A DNA stretch of 64,000 nucleotides from Whitmania pigra (taxonomy: Eukaryota; Annelida; Clitellata; Hirudinida; Haemopidae), in the NCBI GenBank assembly GCA_021613335.1, contig JAJTWR010000314.1:2834501-2898500 (forward strand), in the 5' to 3' direction. The notes beneath the pieces were generated by a model, which worked only from the letters and a program-made list of their open reading frames with translations, ran no database searches and had not been told where the DNA came from. Both the position numbers and the translations under genes were made by a program. Below, piece after piece: positions 1-11,738 of this stretch. Numbering within the stretch: the first letter of the stretch is position 1; the number at the start of each line of letters is the position of its first letter.

Positions 1-1002
1 AACCTCAAATTATCGCCAATATTTCCACGGTGGTGGAATGAACAGGATGTCATTATTGTTTCAGGTTTAACTGGGCAGTCACTCTCACCAACAATATGAC
101 TGTTTCTGATATTTGAGGTGCATTCCAAATCTATCAGCATTAATTAAATTAATGATACTTTGATTTGTTTATATTAAAATTTAATTAATATTAAATATAA
201 TTCTGTAACCCTGGCGCAATTTGTAATCGGCACAACCGATTATACTTAATTAATTTTTTAGAAATATATCCAATATTTCTTTGTAGTAGTGCATAACATA
301 GTAGTAAAAAGATTATCCTAGACATCCAGGAAGCTAATTACTCATTTTCATCCTAAGGCATCCCAAATCCATAAAAACACTTAACACTGATATTTAGTTA
401 TATTCATAATAATGGTTAACTGAAATATTGTATGATATTTGTAGATAATATCACTGCCTCGAAGACTGGCCAATTAATAATAAAACTTTTATCAAGCTTC
501 TTTCTTATATTCCATAAACATAAACAATCAAAATTTTGAATTTTTTCACAATATTTTATTTTCAGTAATTCTCTTTGATCAATATTAAATTAAAATGTAC
601 AAATCTCTGGTTTAAATTTTGCTGAAGCTTCAAGTTATAATTTTTTAATTACATTTAGACAGCTCCAATACTTAAAAACTCACTTACTTCCAATGATCAC
701 TTCGTGAGTACAACCTGTAACAGGATCTTCTCCTTTTACACCAAACTCAAATCTGTACCTTCCAACCATGTCCTTTGTGGTTGCATTGATTATGAGGTTG
801 CAATATCCTTTGCTTCCATCACAGTCCCCCACATAGCCTTCGTAAGGTCGAATTTTGTTATCATATGCAATTGTTTCTTTTCCAGCAGAATTTTTTTGGA
901 AAAACCACCTCATCCTGTCTGCTTCTTCATTAAATTTGCATGTAAGAGAGACTGCTTTGTTTGCATTAGAGTATGTGTATAGGATCTCACTTGCATTGCA
1001 CT
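1..1002 (-). CDS. Family A Ig-like receptor, partial (V-like exon plus start of second Ig exon)
   Basis: Two exons of a family A receptor run off the left edge of the window. The V-like exon is 688-1002: AG acceptor just upstream of 1002 and a GTAAGT donor after 688, phase 1 at both ends. It encodes a B-strand Cys, then RWFF, a GDC, a YCN and a VGRYRFEFG segment. Where canonical Ig domains have Y-x-C in strand F, this has Y-R-F, and further cysteines lie nearby. The second Ig exon begins at 130 and is cut at base 1; its 5' part nearly matches the copy at 5502-5843. The 131-687 intron is AT-rich with nothing recognisable. By homology to the full copy at 45251-47365 this should be a type I membrane protein. 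Its ligand is unknown. The leader exon was not found. Confidence 0.6.
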
Positions 1003-1639
1003 CTAAACAAAAAATATTTTATTACTTATCAAAGCAATCCATAAATGTCTCACATTGTGACAGTAGAATATTCTTAAAGGTGCACGATCAATAATCAAAT
1101 TATTATTCGAAGAACTAACTCCGTTTCAAGCGCAAAAACTACCATCAAAATATGACTACAATCTGTTAACCAGAAGTGGAACGTCATTAAAATCTAACCA
1201 ATTTCCGAAATAATAAATCGAAAATATATCAAGTGACTTAAATTTTGAAAAAAGCGCATTTTTGAATTTCACTTTAGCTAAACAAATGATTGGTATTCTT
1301 TATCCTGGTTTAGGCAAATTGAACAGCTGTAGAAAGACAGGTGTGGTAAACCGTAAAAGATGGGGCTATGGCTCAGCAACATTTATATTATAAATGCGCT
1401 TTTCGTACTAATTGTAAATATTCATGAGCTTCAGAGGGCGTGGTTATTATAAGGTCCTAACGCTGCGTTGACGATGCCTTACCTGTTAAGTCAATAGGAG
1501 ATATTCTGAAAGTATAATTAATTAAATTAAAGAAAGATTTAATGACATATCAATTGAGATTGTGCTATTTGCAAGTCGATTTGCTATCTTTCAATCAACG
1601 TCAGGTCTACGGGACAAAGAAGTCACAAATTTTTGCAGT

Positions 1640-1910
1640 AACTTTCTAATTTTTAATGCAGATACATTACTCGCTGATTTGAAATCTTTCATAAAGCCTT
1701 TCGTTCATTCAAAGCAAACAAAATCCCATTGACTAAGATATTGAAAGCCGATATGGGTGAAAACTTTCTTGCAATTCCTGTAACTTCAGTAGAGAGATCA
1801 ATTAGCACAATGAACAGGACACTCAGCAAGGTAAGAAATCGAATAACACCAGAAACTTTAACTCATCGTACAAGCATCAGCTCTAGCATTTATTCCTAAT
1901 TTCAGTGATC
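1640..1910 (+). pseudogene. hAT transposase C-terminal relic
   Basis: A broken frame reads through an IPVTSVERSISTMNRTLSKVRNR-like stretch, shown here only as the motif VERSxSTxNR. This resembles the hAT-family dimerisation region (typically A-E-R-x-F-S-x-x). Stops interrupt it upstream, and no terminal inverted repeats were found nearby. It is dead mobile DNA. The surrounding 1003-1640 and 1911-2370 stretches hold nothing I recognise. Confidence 0.4.
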
Positions 1911-2376
1911 GGTTGTAGTGTTGTCGGGCTGTCTTTGCGTCTTAATAAATCTGGGTTGCTAGAAAATCTCAGCGATTTCAACAAGTTATGGACCCAGTGA
2001 TCAGGTAACCAGCCGAACTACAGTCAGAAACCATGAGGACACCCCATTATTTCGTGATAAATAGATAAAGAAAAATTTCATTTTGGGGAAATTTTAATAT
2101 GTTACGTAATTATATATTTGCCAGTACCTCTTAAATTTTCGTCAAATATATGTTCATGCATTAATTTCAAAATTCCAATTGATTTCGGGCATCCAATAAC
2201 CATGAAAGATACTTTAAAAAAATCATCGAAAAATGACTGAAAACCTCGTGAAAAAACAAGAAACATGTTTATTAATAAGAAATAATGTTTCCTTTATTTA
2301 TAACTTTAAAACATCCGTTACCCATTAATTTTATTAAGGTTGTTATGAATTCTGTTCATCTAATCGACTAATAAAA

Positions 2377-2815
2377 ATGGCGAACCCGTTAGAGGAGTTG
2401 CAACGTCAGATCTTATAGCTTCAACAACAGCTACACGGTCAGAGTTTTGCTTCGTTAGTTTCCCATGTTACTGGAAGTTTGCCGGAATCCAAAGATATAG
2501 ATGGGAGCAACTACAGCGGGTGGAAATTTTGGATAAAAAAAACTTTCTGATTGATACCGGTTTATGGCATTGCATAGAACCAAGAGAAGGTCAGATTACA
2601 GATCCGGATCTCGACAAGAGGACGCTTGTCAAGATAAATTTAAGCTTAAAGCCTTCTGCTGCCAAAAATAACGAAGAAGTATGAAACAGCGCTGGAAGCG
2701 TGGAACTCTCTTCAAAGAGAATTTGAAAGCAACACCATAATTAGGACGATAAAGTTGTATTCAAGTTTAGTTAGCACGAAGTTTGAAAGTTTTCTAGCAA
2801 ACGTCTTTATGGACG
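2377..2815 (+). pseudogene. Copia-like gag fragment
   Basis: From an ATG at 2377, conceptual translation gives a Gly-Ser-Asn-Tyr-Ser-Gly-Trp-Lys motif, then GLWHCIEP, and later an ALEAWNSLQREFES stretch. Copia-type Gag (UBN2/DUF4219-like) proteins typically have G-x-N-Y-x-x-W followed by A-K-E-A-W-x-x-L. An early stop after the first dozen codons and at least one frameshift show it is inactive. No LTRs, protease, integrase or reverse transcriptase follow. Downstream, 2816-3100 holds nothing identifiable. Confidence 0.5.
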
Positions 2816-3106
2816 AACCCTAACACGACTGTATTCCATCATGTTTTTTTTTTTTATTTTAACTTTTAATTTTGAAAGCCCACCAAAAGATATTGGGAAT
2901 GGACATTTGAGGGTAAAGGTGAAAAGAAACTTCAAAGAATACATTATGAAATATAACATCCTAAGTATTAACTGATGCTCTGAAAAGTCAAACCACACAG
3001 TCGGACGCAGAACATGATTGAATTGCTACAGGAGAATTCTACAATTTACACTAAAAGCACAAAACTGATGACTGACATTACCTACGTATGTAATAATTGT
3101 ATGATA

Positions 3107-3210
3107 TTTCAGTTTTGCTTAACAAAAGCTCGTCTGCTGGTGAAGTAAACGAGGAAAACCACAAAATGATTAAATTAGATTAAGCTGAGTCAGACTGAAT
3201 ACAAGGTAAT
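3107..3210 (+). pseudogene. Decayed family B cytoplasmic-tail exon
   Basis: The TTTCAG acceptor and coding start resemble the tail exon at 13446-13552, and the similarity continues into the 3' flank (CCATGAATTT then AATTATTGTAGC in both). Here the tyrosine of the first YxxI-like motif reads as histidine and two in-frame stops are present. It marks a former family B gene in this interval. No Ig exons survive beside it. Confidence 0.5.
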
Positions 3211-3464
3211 GTTTTAATTGAAAATAGGTTTCCATGAATTTACAAGTAATTATTGTAGCCTTTATTTTTCTTAATGTGGCTTTACCAAATAAACCAAAAC
3301 GTTGTTGAATATTTTTAATTTATTCTATAAGTTCGAACAACATCAAAGAATATATTAATCAAGATGTTTTTGATATTTCTGTTATTCAAGTTGATTGTTT
3401 CCAGATAATGGATCTGGCATGAAATGAAACCAGACAAATAGTAATTTTTCTTCATGTTATTTAT

Positions 3465-3590
3465 GTAGCGCTATACCGTCATGGTTGCTACGACAACTTA
3501 AATTCACAAGAGCGGTTTGTGGCGGTTTAAGCTAAGTTTCAGGCCGTCTGCTGCTTTTACCGTCACTTGCAGGAACGCAACGAAGCAAAA
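3465..3590 (-). repeat. tRNA-derived SINE fragment
   Basis: The reverse complement matches the A-box-proximal part of the better preserved SINE at 60862-61068: a GTTGCGT, CCTGCAA, GACGGTAAAAGCA series. It is diverged, with no clear target-site duplication. Confidence 0.45.
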
Positions 3591-3599
3591 TGTGATGAT

Positions 3600-4041
3600 C
3601 TATATATATAAAACAAGGATCTTGTATGTATATTTCTTATACAAATCTTTAATTCTGAACCGATTTGATTGAAACTTGAGACACTTGAGTACGTTGACTA
3701 GGGGGTCAGCTCATTCTACTTTACCAAAAAAATCGATAAATTATTTTGCGTTTATTGCCAAAAAACCTCTTCCGGGCTTATTCCCGCAAGAGCGTATGCG
3801 CCTTATCAAAGCTGGCGAGCTTAGGCTCACGGTGATTAATATTCATGATCGTAAGCTTTTAGTTTATATTATAAATTTTCCGTTCTGTAATTTAAAATTT
3901 TTTAATTTTTTATTACTTATCTGTGATTTAATATTAGTGTTATTTTGGTAGACAACTTATTCCGTTTGTCATTCGGAATTTATTTACTAATTTTTGTACT
4001 ATACAAATCTATTACCTGGCAAAGCCGGGAAATAGTTAGTT
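3600..4041 (+). mobile_element. Helitron/Helentron-like non-autonomous repeat
   Basis: It starts in a TATATATA-rich segment followed by ACAAGGATCTTGTATG. It ends with CTGGCAAAGCCGGG and then AAATAGTTAGT, a 3' end resembling non-autonomous Helentrons. The body at 3818-4000 (CAAAGCTGGCGAGCTTAGG, CCGTTTGTCATTCGGAATTT) is shared with the interrupted copy at 25840-28290. The open frame across it is not a credible gene. Confidence 0.45.
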
Positions 4042-4420
4042 TATAAATAAAAATGGCCAAATGGAAGTTATTTATTTGATGAATTTTAAACATATTTAAA
4101 TTTACAAATGAATGACTGGTTTGAGAATTATATGATAAACAAATAGTAACAAGCAAGAATCTTTTCCGTGGTTGTGTAATTACAACCCCAAATTAAGTTA
4201 CAATAGTTTAAATATGGATAGATGATAAATGAGTAATGAAATGTAAATACTGTTTTATGAATTTAAATTATTTATCTTTCCTGACTTTCTTCAATGACTC
4301 CATGAAACCAACACAATTCGACATGAGATATAACAGAATTACAAATATAAATGCTACAATCATCCAGGACAAATCTCTTCCTTGCTTTATGAAACAACAA
4401 ACAGGGACAGATTGAAAAGC
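4040..4420 (-). repeat. CR1/Jockey-like LINE 3' fragment
   Basis: The reverse complement matches two parts of the LINE at 54474-56870: the segment with AATGGCCAAATG and TTTGATGAATTTT, and the segment with TATAAATG, TACAATCATCCA and CTTCCTTGCTTTAT. It is a truncated, decayed copy just downstream of the family A gene. Confidence 0.55.
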
Positions 4421-4652
4421 GAAAGAGGTGTGTCAAATGATGACATTCACTTTCATTTGGTACAGATACATTGCTAAACTAGGGTTAAGATGATTAAGAC
4501 AAAATATCCCCCATTCATAAACAAAGTGATATTATAAAATGATTAGAAAAAATCATTCTTCTTAAATTTAACTTAATTGACTAGATTTCAGAAAACCAAA
4601 TATCAATACTTGAGAGATTATGCATCACCCAGTTGACCAGAATCAAACTTGT

Positions 4653-6767
4653 TTAAAGATTTCTTCTTTTTTTCATCCTTAAATTTCACAACAAATTAAC
4701 AAAAATTATTCAAATATATCAAATTTAAAAAATATCAAAATTATCAGTAATAACGATAACAATCATCAAAACCAAAAATATTATAGATTAACTACAGAAA
4801 GCCCAAAAATACTTACAATAAAATGACACTGACTAGTAGAACTGCTAGCAATGAGAGACACAGAATGAATGTAGAAACTATGTAGCCTATTCTCTCTGTA
4901 AACATAAGGTTTTCATTCAAGTCAACATTTATTTTATGTTCAAAACTAAATCACAAAATTTGAAAGCAAATGAATGCAATTATACTAAGTGTTTTGATAC
5001 AAACACATCTATCAGAAATACATTTGGTTAAATCAACAAGCAAATGGCACTTACTGCAAGATTCTTGCCCACTGAAACTAATAAGATTTCCTGATACATA
5101 GCATTTTTTTCCTGTAACAAATTGACAGGAAGCAATGCATTTATAATCTCCAGTCATGACTAGATGTTCCTTGCTGAGATGTTGTGATTGGATTTTGAGT
5201 TCTCCATCTAGGTGTTGATGGAGCCAATGATATGAACATTCTAAAGATTCACTTTTGTTTAGAACACAGGTAATACTCTCGAAATGGTTCAGATTTGTTA
5301 GGAGTGATTTTGGTTGGTTAAAGCTTTTCACATCTAATAAAATGCCAATTAAGCTAATTAAAATAATATTAAAAATTTTATTAGTCATAATCCATACTTA
5401 TAAATTATCCTAATACAATAATTTCATACATAAGCCAAAGTATAAGGTGCATTGTAAATGGCAGATAGCTATGTATTTAAAATAAGATTTGCCTGCATTA
5501 CATTGCATAGAAAGTACAGGCAATTTGCATGGAATGATATTGCTCAATCCCTCCAAAGTGCATCTAAATGTTGTTCCTTGAAGATCATTTGTTGCTGGAA
5601 ACTCATCTTTGACAGACAAAATTCGTTCATTTCCCTGTGATTCATCTTGAACTTCAGTCAAAATCTTGTGTCGCAAGATTGCGTATTCTGATTTCTTTTT
5701 CAGCCAAACAAACCTCAAATTATCGCCAATATTTCCACGGTGGTGGAACGAACAAGATGTCATTATTGTTTCAGGTTTAACTGGGCAGTCACTTTCTCCA
5801 ATGATTACGCAGTTATTTCTGATATTTGAGGTGCATTCCAAATCTGCAACATTTGGTCACTAATGAGTCCAAATAAAATCTTTAAGTTAAGAACATCATA
5901 AGGTAAAATTTCAATTTTTCACTGCAATGTTTTTAAAATAGTATTAATAATATCTCAAAATGTAACTTCAAACTTTATCACTTGCAAAGAGTTATTAGAA
6001 TTTGTGCTTCATTATCAAAAACTTTTCTTGTCCATTATGCAGCATTCTTGGCATCACTATTAAACTTACTTTATAGGGTTGTTACAATAAATTCTTATAT
6101 AAATTAAATTTTATTTTATTTAGTTCATTAATTCCATCAAGATTATTAAGCCACAATCACCATAACCATATTATCATTATCATGGAAATGAATTATATCA
6201 TTTCTGTTGATTGAATTAAATACATTATTTATCATTACAACCATTGAAATGATTTATTTCATCACTGAAGTACAAGCACTTTCGTCATTACTTCACAATT
6301 AATTGGTCTTGTCTTCATCAATAGTTATCGCCATCATCATCATCATCATCCACAAAATACCTACCAAAAAAATTTTAAATATTAAAAAAGGGCTGGTGAT
6401 ATAAACTATCTCCTACAAACAGACACCCACAAATAAACACAAAACATTTTACTTCCAACAATCAGCTCATAAATGCATCCTGATTTCATATGGTCTCCTT
6501 TCTGTCCAAATTCAAATCTGTATCTTCCAGCCAAATTTTTTGTGGCCATGTTGATTACAAGGTTGCAATATCGTTTGCTTCCATCACAGTTTCCAGCATA
6601 TCCCTCATAAGGTAGAATTTTGTTGTCAAATGCAAATGTTTCTTTTTCACCAGGATTTTGTTGAAAAAACCATCTCATCTTGTCAGCTTCTTCAATGAAG
6701 TTGCATGTAAGTGTGATGGCCCTATTTGTGTTAGCATATACATGTTGGACCACATTTGGATCACACC
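4653..6767 (-). CDS. Family A three-Ig-domain type I membrane receptor
   Basis: Five exons can be placed, all with AG acceptors and GT donors: V-like 6453-6767, Ig2 5502-5843, Ig3 5055-5333, TM 4817-4895 and a tiny tail 4653-4677. Introns between Ig exons are phase 1, so the domains are exchangeable modules. The V-like exon has a Cys, RWFF, GNCDGS, YCN and AGRYRFEFG, so the usual strand-F Cys is replaced. Ig2 contains FRC and Ig3 contains paired cysteines. The TM exon reads as RIGYIVSTFILCLSLLA followed by more hydrophobic residues. The tail would be only about seven residues, basic (KKRR). The leader exon upstream of 6767 was not found. The Ig2 donor is GTAATG, slightly weak. Function is inferred as cell-surface recognition. 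The tail exon is the least certain part. Confidence 0.65.
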
Positions 6768-6803
6768 CTATTTAAATATTTAATAATTCATTCAATAAAA
6801 AAA

Positions 6804-7225
6804 GATCATCTACAGATAATATGATAAAATATTGGAAATTCAGAATAAACAGAACAATAAAATGAATAAGATCACAAAGAGAATTAAGTTATAGTAATAA
6901 GTAGGAAGAAAATCATTCCATTAGATTTAAAATATCGTAAGATCCAAGAGCTTGAGCATTAACAATGCATTCCTAATCTATTTAGAGCTGTAATAATATG
7001 ATATGATCATCTACAGATAATATGATAAAATATTGGAAATTCAGAATAAGCAGAACAATAAAATGAATAAGATCACAAAGAGAATTAAGTTATAGTAATA
7101 AGTAGGAAGAAAATCATTCCATTAGATTTAAAATATCGTAAGATCCAAGAGCTTGAGCATTAACAATACATTCCTAATCTATTTAGAGCTGTATTGTTAA
7201 ATTTTATTTACAGATGCTGGGCATA
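6804..7225. repeat. Two-copy tandem duplication, about 211-bp period
   Basis: The block beginning GATCATCTACAGATAATATG at 6804 starts again at 7015 and runs nearly unchanged through CTAATCTATTTAGAGCTGTA. The few differences suggest a recent duplication. It lies upstream of the family A gene. The remaining intergenic DNA to 8500 shows no gene I recognise. Confidence 0.8.
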
Positions 7226-8536
7226 GAAAGTTCGATAAAAGACGACTTCATTGCCTTGGTGCTCATTATTGTTTTGCTTGTGAGAATAAAATTGCTCAAA
7301 AATAGAGTAAAACATGTTCTTTTGTTGGAAAGATGTAAATTCGTTTTTATTATTATAAATAAGATAAAGGAGTTCCGATTTTCACTGTGGCATTAAATAA
7401 ATCATTTTAAGTTAATAGAAAAATTCAATAATAATCCAGTTTCAACTAACTGTGTCCTGACATTATTAAAACAAACAATAAGCAAATTATAAAGAAAATA
7501 AACCGAAGAAACATTATTTTGTTTTGTTATAAATATCCATGCATCGTCGTGTAACAGTGGAAATCCCTGCTGCTGCTTCAAAGCGAAAACTTCTAGTCAT
7601 TTTCGCATGATTCATACGAGATAGCAATTACTGAGAACTTCCAGGGTTATATATTTTGACGTTTTGCCTAAAATAGGAAAGTGTCTATCATGGATCATTG
7701 TGATTTGTATTCGCTTTCTCGGGGCACATCATGTCCTTAATTATCATAATCTTTAATGGAGATCTTGACAAATGAAAGTGATTTATAAATCATTTTTTTA
7801 ATCAGTAAATCCACATATATGAACTCATATAAATTTATTTATTTATTTTTTGCAGAATAAGAATTGCCACGATGAAATCAAATCGATTAGACGTTAAAAA
7901 TGTTCTATTGGCTTACGAACTTAGCTCATGAGTTACTCATATGAAACAGTTTAATTGAAAACCATAAGAAAGTAGATAATTTAAAGTAATTCTAAAGTTA
8001 ATTAAACAAGCGATGCCTCTTCTGCTATATAAAGAATAATTTAGAAGCAATACAAAATGACCTCTATAATGACTTCACAAGAAAAGGAAAGTATTTTAAT
8101 AAATTTAATTAGCCTAAATAATCATGAATTGAAGTTGATTCGCCAAAATGTTGGAAAGAAACAAAAGTGGAACGCTCATCACCGTTGCAACAGTATTCAT
8201 TAAAGGTTAATGAAAACAAAGTGAAATGTTTTATTAATTAATGAAACCATTGATAAATGAAATATGTGAATATTGAAATAGCCAGGGAGTCCGCAAATAA
8301 GCAAGTTAACTAATAAGTTTATTAGAGCAAGTATTCAGTTAACGGAACTGGATAGCAGAAGTTATGTGTTTAACGATTGAGGTATGGATATGCATGTATG
8401 GATATATGAAGTGCCGAGTTAGCAATGCAAGATAACATAAATCGCTCGTATAAATGATGCTGCAAGCATTAACATTTTTATTTGTTAATTTGAACCGACC
8501 TTTATTATTAAATAAAAAAGTTTAATCACATCAAAC

Positions 8537-10152
8537 ATGAGCACATTTATACCGATATTATTTTTAGCAGCCGATCTTCAGTTTATTTGTATATCACTTT
8601 TCTATGAAGCGTTTCTGGCAAGTGTTTCTGGATTAGAATTTTCTTGTGAAATTGTCAACTTGGGAGCGGAAAAAATATTGAAATGTGATCAGTTGGCCAC
8701 ATATTGGAGGCGAGGATATGTGGATGTATTTGATGGAAATATCATCAAGGAATACAACAAAACATTCGAAGCGGACAACACAACCTTCAACAACGACCTC
8801 AAAATCAATCGAATAACATTCGAGGAGGCTGGTGAATATTTGTGCATGACAAGAGATAACAGGGAGACATCTTTGATTAATGTAATAGTTATTGGTAGGT
8901 TTGTCAATGTTATTAATTTTCTTAAATATTCACTTATTCAATTTCATGGAATTTTAAAAATTACATTTCCACAGAAGCATTACAAAATAATGAGAGCTAA
9001 AAATATTATTTAAAAAATAACAAAACTAAATTATTGAAATGCTAAAATATTTAAAATTTATTTCAGTTGATAAGATAACATGTAACTTATCATCTTCAAA
9101 TTTTCAAACATCTTTACAAGCAATGGAAATTTTTACCATAAACTGCTCAATAATGTTCAATGCGAGCGAAACATGTGAAGTTAAACCATTGTGGACTGAA
9201 AAGTTATCCAACAAAAACCTAACAACTGAAATATCTTCTGGATACAACAATGGTTACATGTGGCTCACTGCAAATGGAAACAATGGTCTTAAAAAGGCCA
9301 AATTTTGGTTTCGAATTGTTTTCACATGCAACTTGTCAGGAACTACTGTACATGATTGGAAAGTTATTGAGTCAATATACGACACCAACTACATCTCTCC
9401 TGAGATCAAGTTTTCCACTTTTTCAAGTACTTGTTTTAATTGAACCTTTTCAATAACCAATTTATAGCAAAAATTTATTTTTATTTTAACAGATTCACTA
9501 TGGCCTACGCATGGTAATAAGACTAAAACATGTATTTAATTGTGTAAATACTTAATATTCTCTATATATATATAATAAAAAAGTTTTATTTGAACATTAT
9601 TTTATAAAAAAAAAACTTTGTTCGCTTCCAGGACAATGGATCTTAATATTGATGTCGGTGGTAATGTTTGTAACATCATTTCATTTAATAATCGCCATTA
9701 TTTGCCGAAGATATCGTGCAAGTAGACTGAAGCCACCAAGTAAATGCACCTGAGTTGAATATTTTTGTATAAAAATTACATTTCGTATTAAGTTAGATAC
9801 TAAATTGTAAATTGGACAACGTTTAAATTTTTTATTATTTTCTAAATTGAACATTTACATTAAAATTAATGAATTATATGATAATTCAGGAAACAAGCCA
9901 GTTTCAAATTTTCCAAAAATTCGAAGGATCATTAAGAACAGCACAACTAGGAATCCGTCTCCAAATCATCGAGTAATTGAGGAAGACAAAATCACTCCTT
10001 ATTACACATTTTTCGAATTTGACAAAAGACAAAGTTTTGAGATTCAATTAGAAAAAAAACCTAATAAATCCAGAAATCAATTGGAAGAGGTTTCAGAATA
10101 TGATGAGATTGATGCAGACGATGCTAATGATAATTACGAACTATGTGACTAA
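8537..10152 (+). CDS. Family B two-Ig-domain receptor with ITIM/ITAM-like tail
   Basis: Five exons give an intact 369-aa frame: 8537-8894 (signal plus Ig1), 9067-9426 (Ig2), a 21-nt microexon 9493-9513, TM 9632-9739 and tail 9890-10152. All introns are phase 1. The N-terminus has a hydrophobic stretch from MSTFIPILFLAAD onward, taken as a signal peptide. Ig1 has a Cys (ILKCDQ), YWRRG and AGEYLC. Ig2 has several cysteines and N-x-S/T sites. The TM segment begins QWILILMSVVMFV and is followed by CRRYR. The tail is acidic near its end and carries SEYDEI, which fits the ITIM consensus [SIVL]xYxx[ILV], then eight residues later YELC, an ITAM-like spacing with Cys in the last position. A separate leader exon cannot be excluded, because the first-exon boundary differs from the paralogue at 11739. 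Confidence 0.7.
9493..9513 (+). other. 21-nt microexon between Ig2 and TM exons
   Basis: It is bounded by ACAG and GTAATA and is phase 1 at both ends. It encodes a seven-residue juxtamembrane linker (roughly N-S-L-W-P-T-H). An 18-nt equivalent lies at 12884-12901 in the neighbouring paralogue. The inverted pair at 17-22 kb has none. Confidence 0.55.
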
Positions 10153-11700
10153 CTAATAATAAGGAATACAATGAAGATTTGAAAAAAAATTTAAATTTTC
10201 TAAAAAAATATTTATATTTTTACTATTCAAGTGTGCAATCACTACTTTTCAATTACTCCAAAACTAATTCGATTTCTCTACTTTAACTAAATTAACATTG
10301 TTTAATTATTTAATTAATTATTATGATAAAATATTTGCTAAATACATTATTCCTTATAATGTCTTCTAAATTGCAGCTAATCTGACACTAATTAATTGAG
10401 CCACTATTTATATTATTATTTGAAATTAAAAAACGCAATAACTACCCATCATTTATGAATTGCCTCAGGTCTCCATATTTAACTTCAACCAGTCTTTAAT
10501 TTGTTTTTATATTTTCATATTTAATTGCTTAATAAAATATGTTTGTTTTAACTAAAAGGAATGATTAGCAAGAAATTATTTTATTAAATTAAATATCGAC
10601 CCAACACAATAAAATTACGTTTAATACTTGTTATTATGAAAACATTTTTAAAAGTATAAAAAACAATTTGTTGTACTTTCATCTTTTAGTCACCATTTCA
10701 ACTTTTCAATATCGAAACAGGATATTTAAAACACAATGTTTAATTAAAAAACTAATTTACTTAAGTTTCACTTGGCATAAAACGACAATTATGATCCATT
10801 ATAACATTTGTTTTATTGTTGACTTCATGGAATATTTTATCATACTAAATCTATATAAATAAAAGTGATCGTATTTTTAATTATTTTTGATCATTTAAAT
10901 TAATATTTAATAAATCTTTCACATTTTATTGCAACTCGAGCAGTGAATTAAAAAAAGCAACAAATTTTTGGTTACGAGCTGTGTCCAAATCATCCTAGTT
11001 ATGCAACCGACTTTAATCAAATAAATAAATAAATAAAATAAATAAATAAAGGTTGTCAACAACCACCAGCATTGAAAATCAAATTAAATCGTCAATAATA
11101 GTAAATTATAAATTAATCAATCTTTTTAGACTGTTATTATAGCAAATGATGCTAATTACTATAAAAATTACAATTTTAAATGGTGTTTTATTGAAACAGG
11201 ATATAAGTATGATCAAATAATTTATTTTAAATTTCAGTCTATTAGCACCTTAATACATTTTATTTCCAGGAACGTTTAAGGATCTATAATTTACATGATT
11301 AAACTTATATACACGATTATAATTATAAAAGGTTATCTGTTATCATAAAGGAAAGATGGTTAAAGCTCATGTTTTATTGAATTTCGGTTAATATTAAATA
11401 AAGTATTAAATTTTGAGATGATTGAAAACTAATTTTTTTCTTATTAATACCATCAACGGTTGAAAAATCTTAATAATATTTGTAATACTTGCAAAATATA
11501 ATTCATTGCATTTCTTTCGAATAATTTTAGAATGGCAAGACTCTCTTCACTCAAGTCATGCAAAATATCTTAATTAATCATCATCAACAGCAGAAGCATG
11601 GAATTAATGTATTTAAGATAGCAAGAAGCTTTTTGGTATTGCAATTGATTATGAAGTGTAAGAAGATTTTAACCATTAAATAAAAATAAAATAATAAACA
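10153..11700. other. Intergenic AT-rich DNA with a retroposon-like 3' end
   Basis: No gene is recognisable. At about 10975-11050 a GAGCTGTGTCCAAATCATCC block, then ACTTTAATCAAATAAATAAA, resembles 14870-14955 (CCTAATCATC, then ACTTTAATCAAATAAATAAT). Both end in AAATA-type tails, suggesting a short retroposon family. Confidence 0.4.
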
Positions 11701-11738
11701 AATTTATTTATATGTGGTACAAGTTTGTGCTATCAAAG

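Noticed and set aside
3676..3951. 91-aa plus-strand frame
   Set aside because: It lies entirely in the Helitron-like repeat and is not open in the other copy.
7214..7396. 60-aa hydrophobic frame
   Set aside because: It could suggest a TM exon, but there is no Ig context on this strand and a shorter alternative frame is equally likely. Treated as chance.
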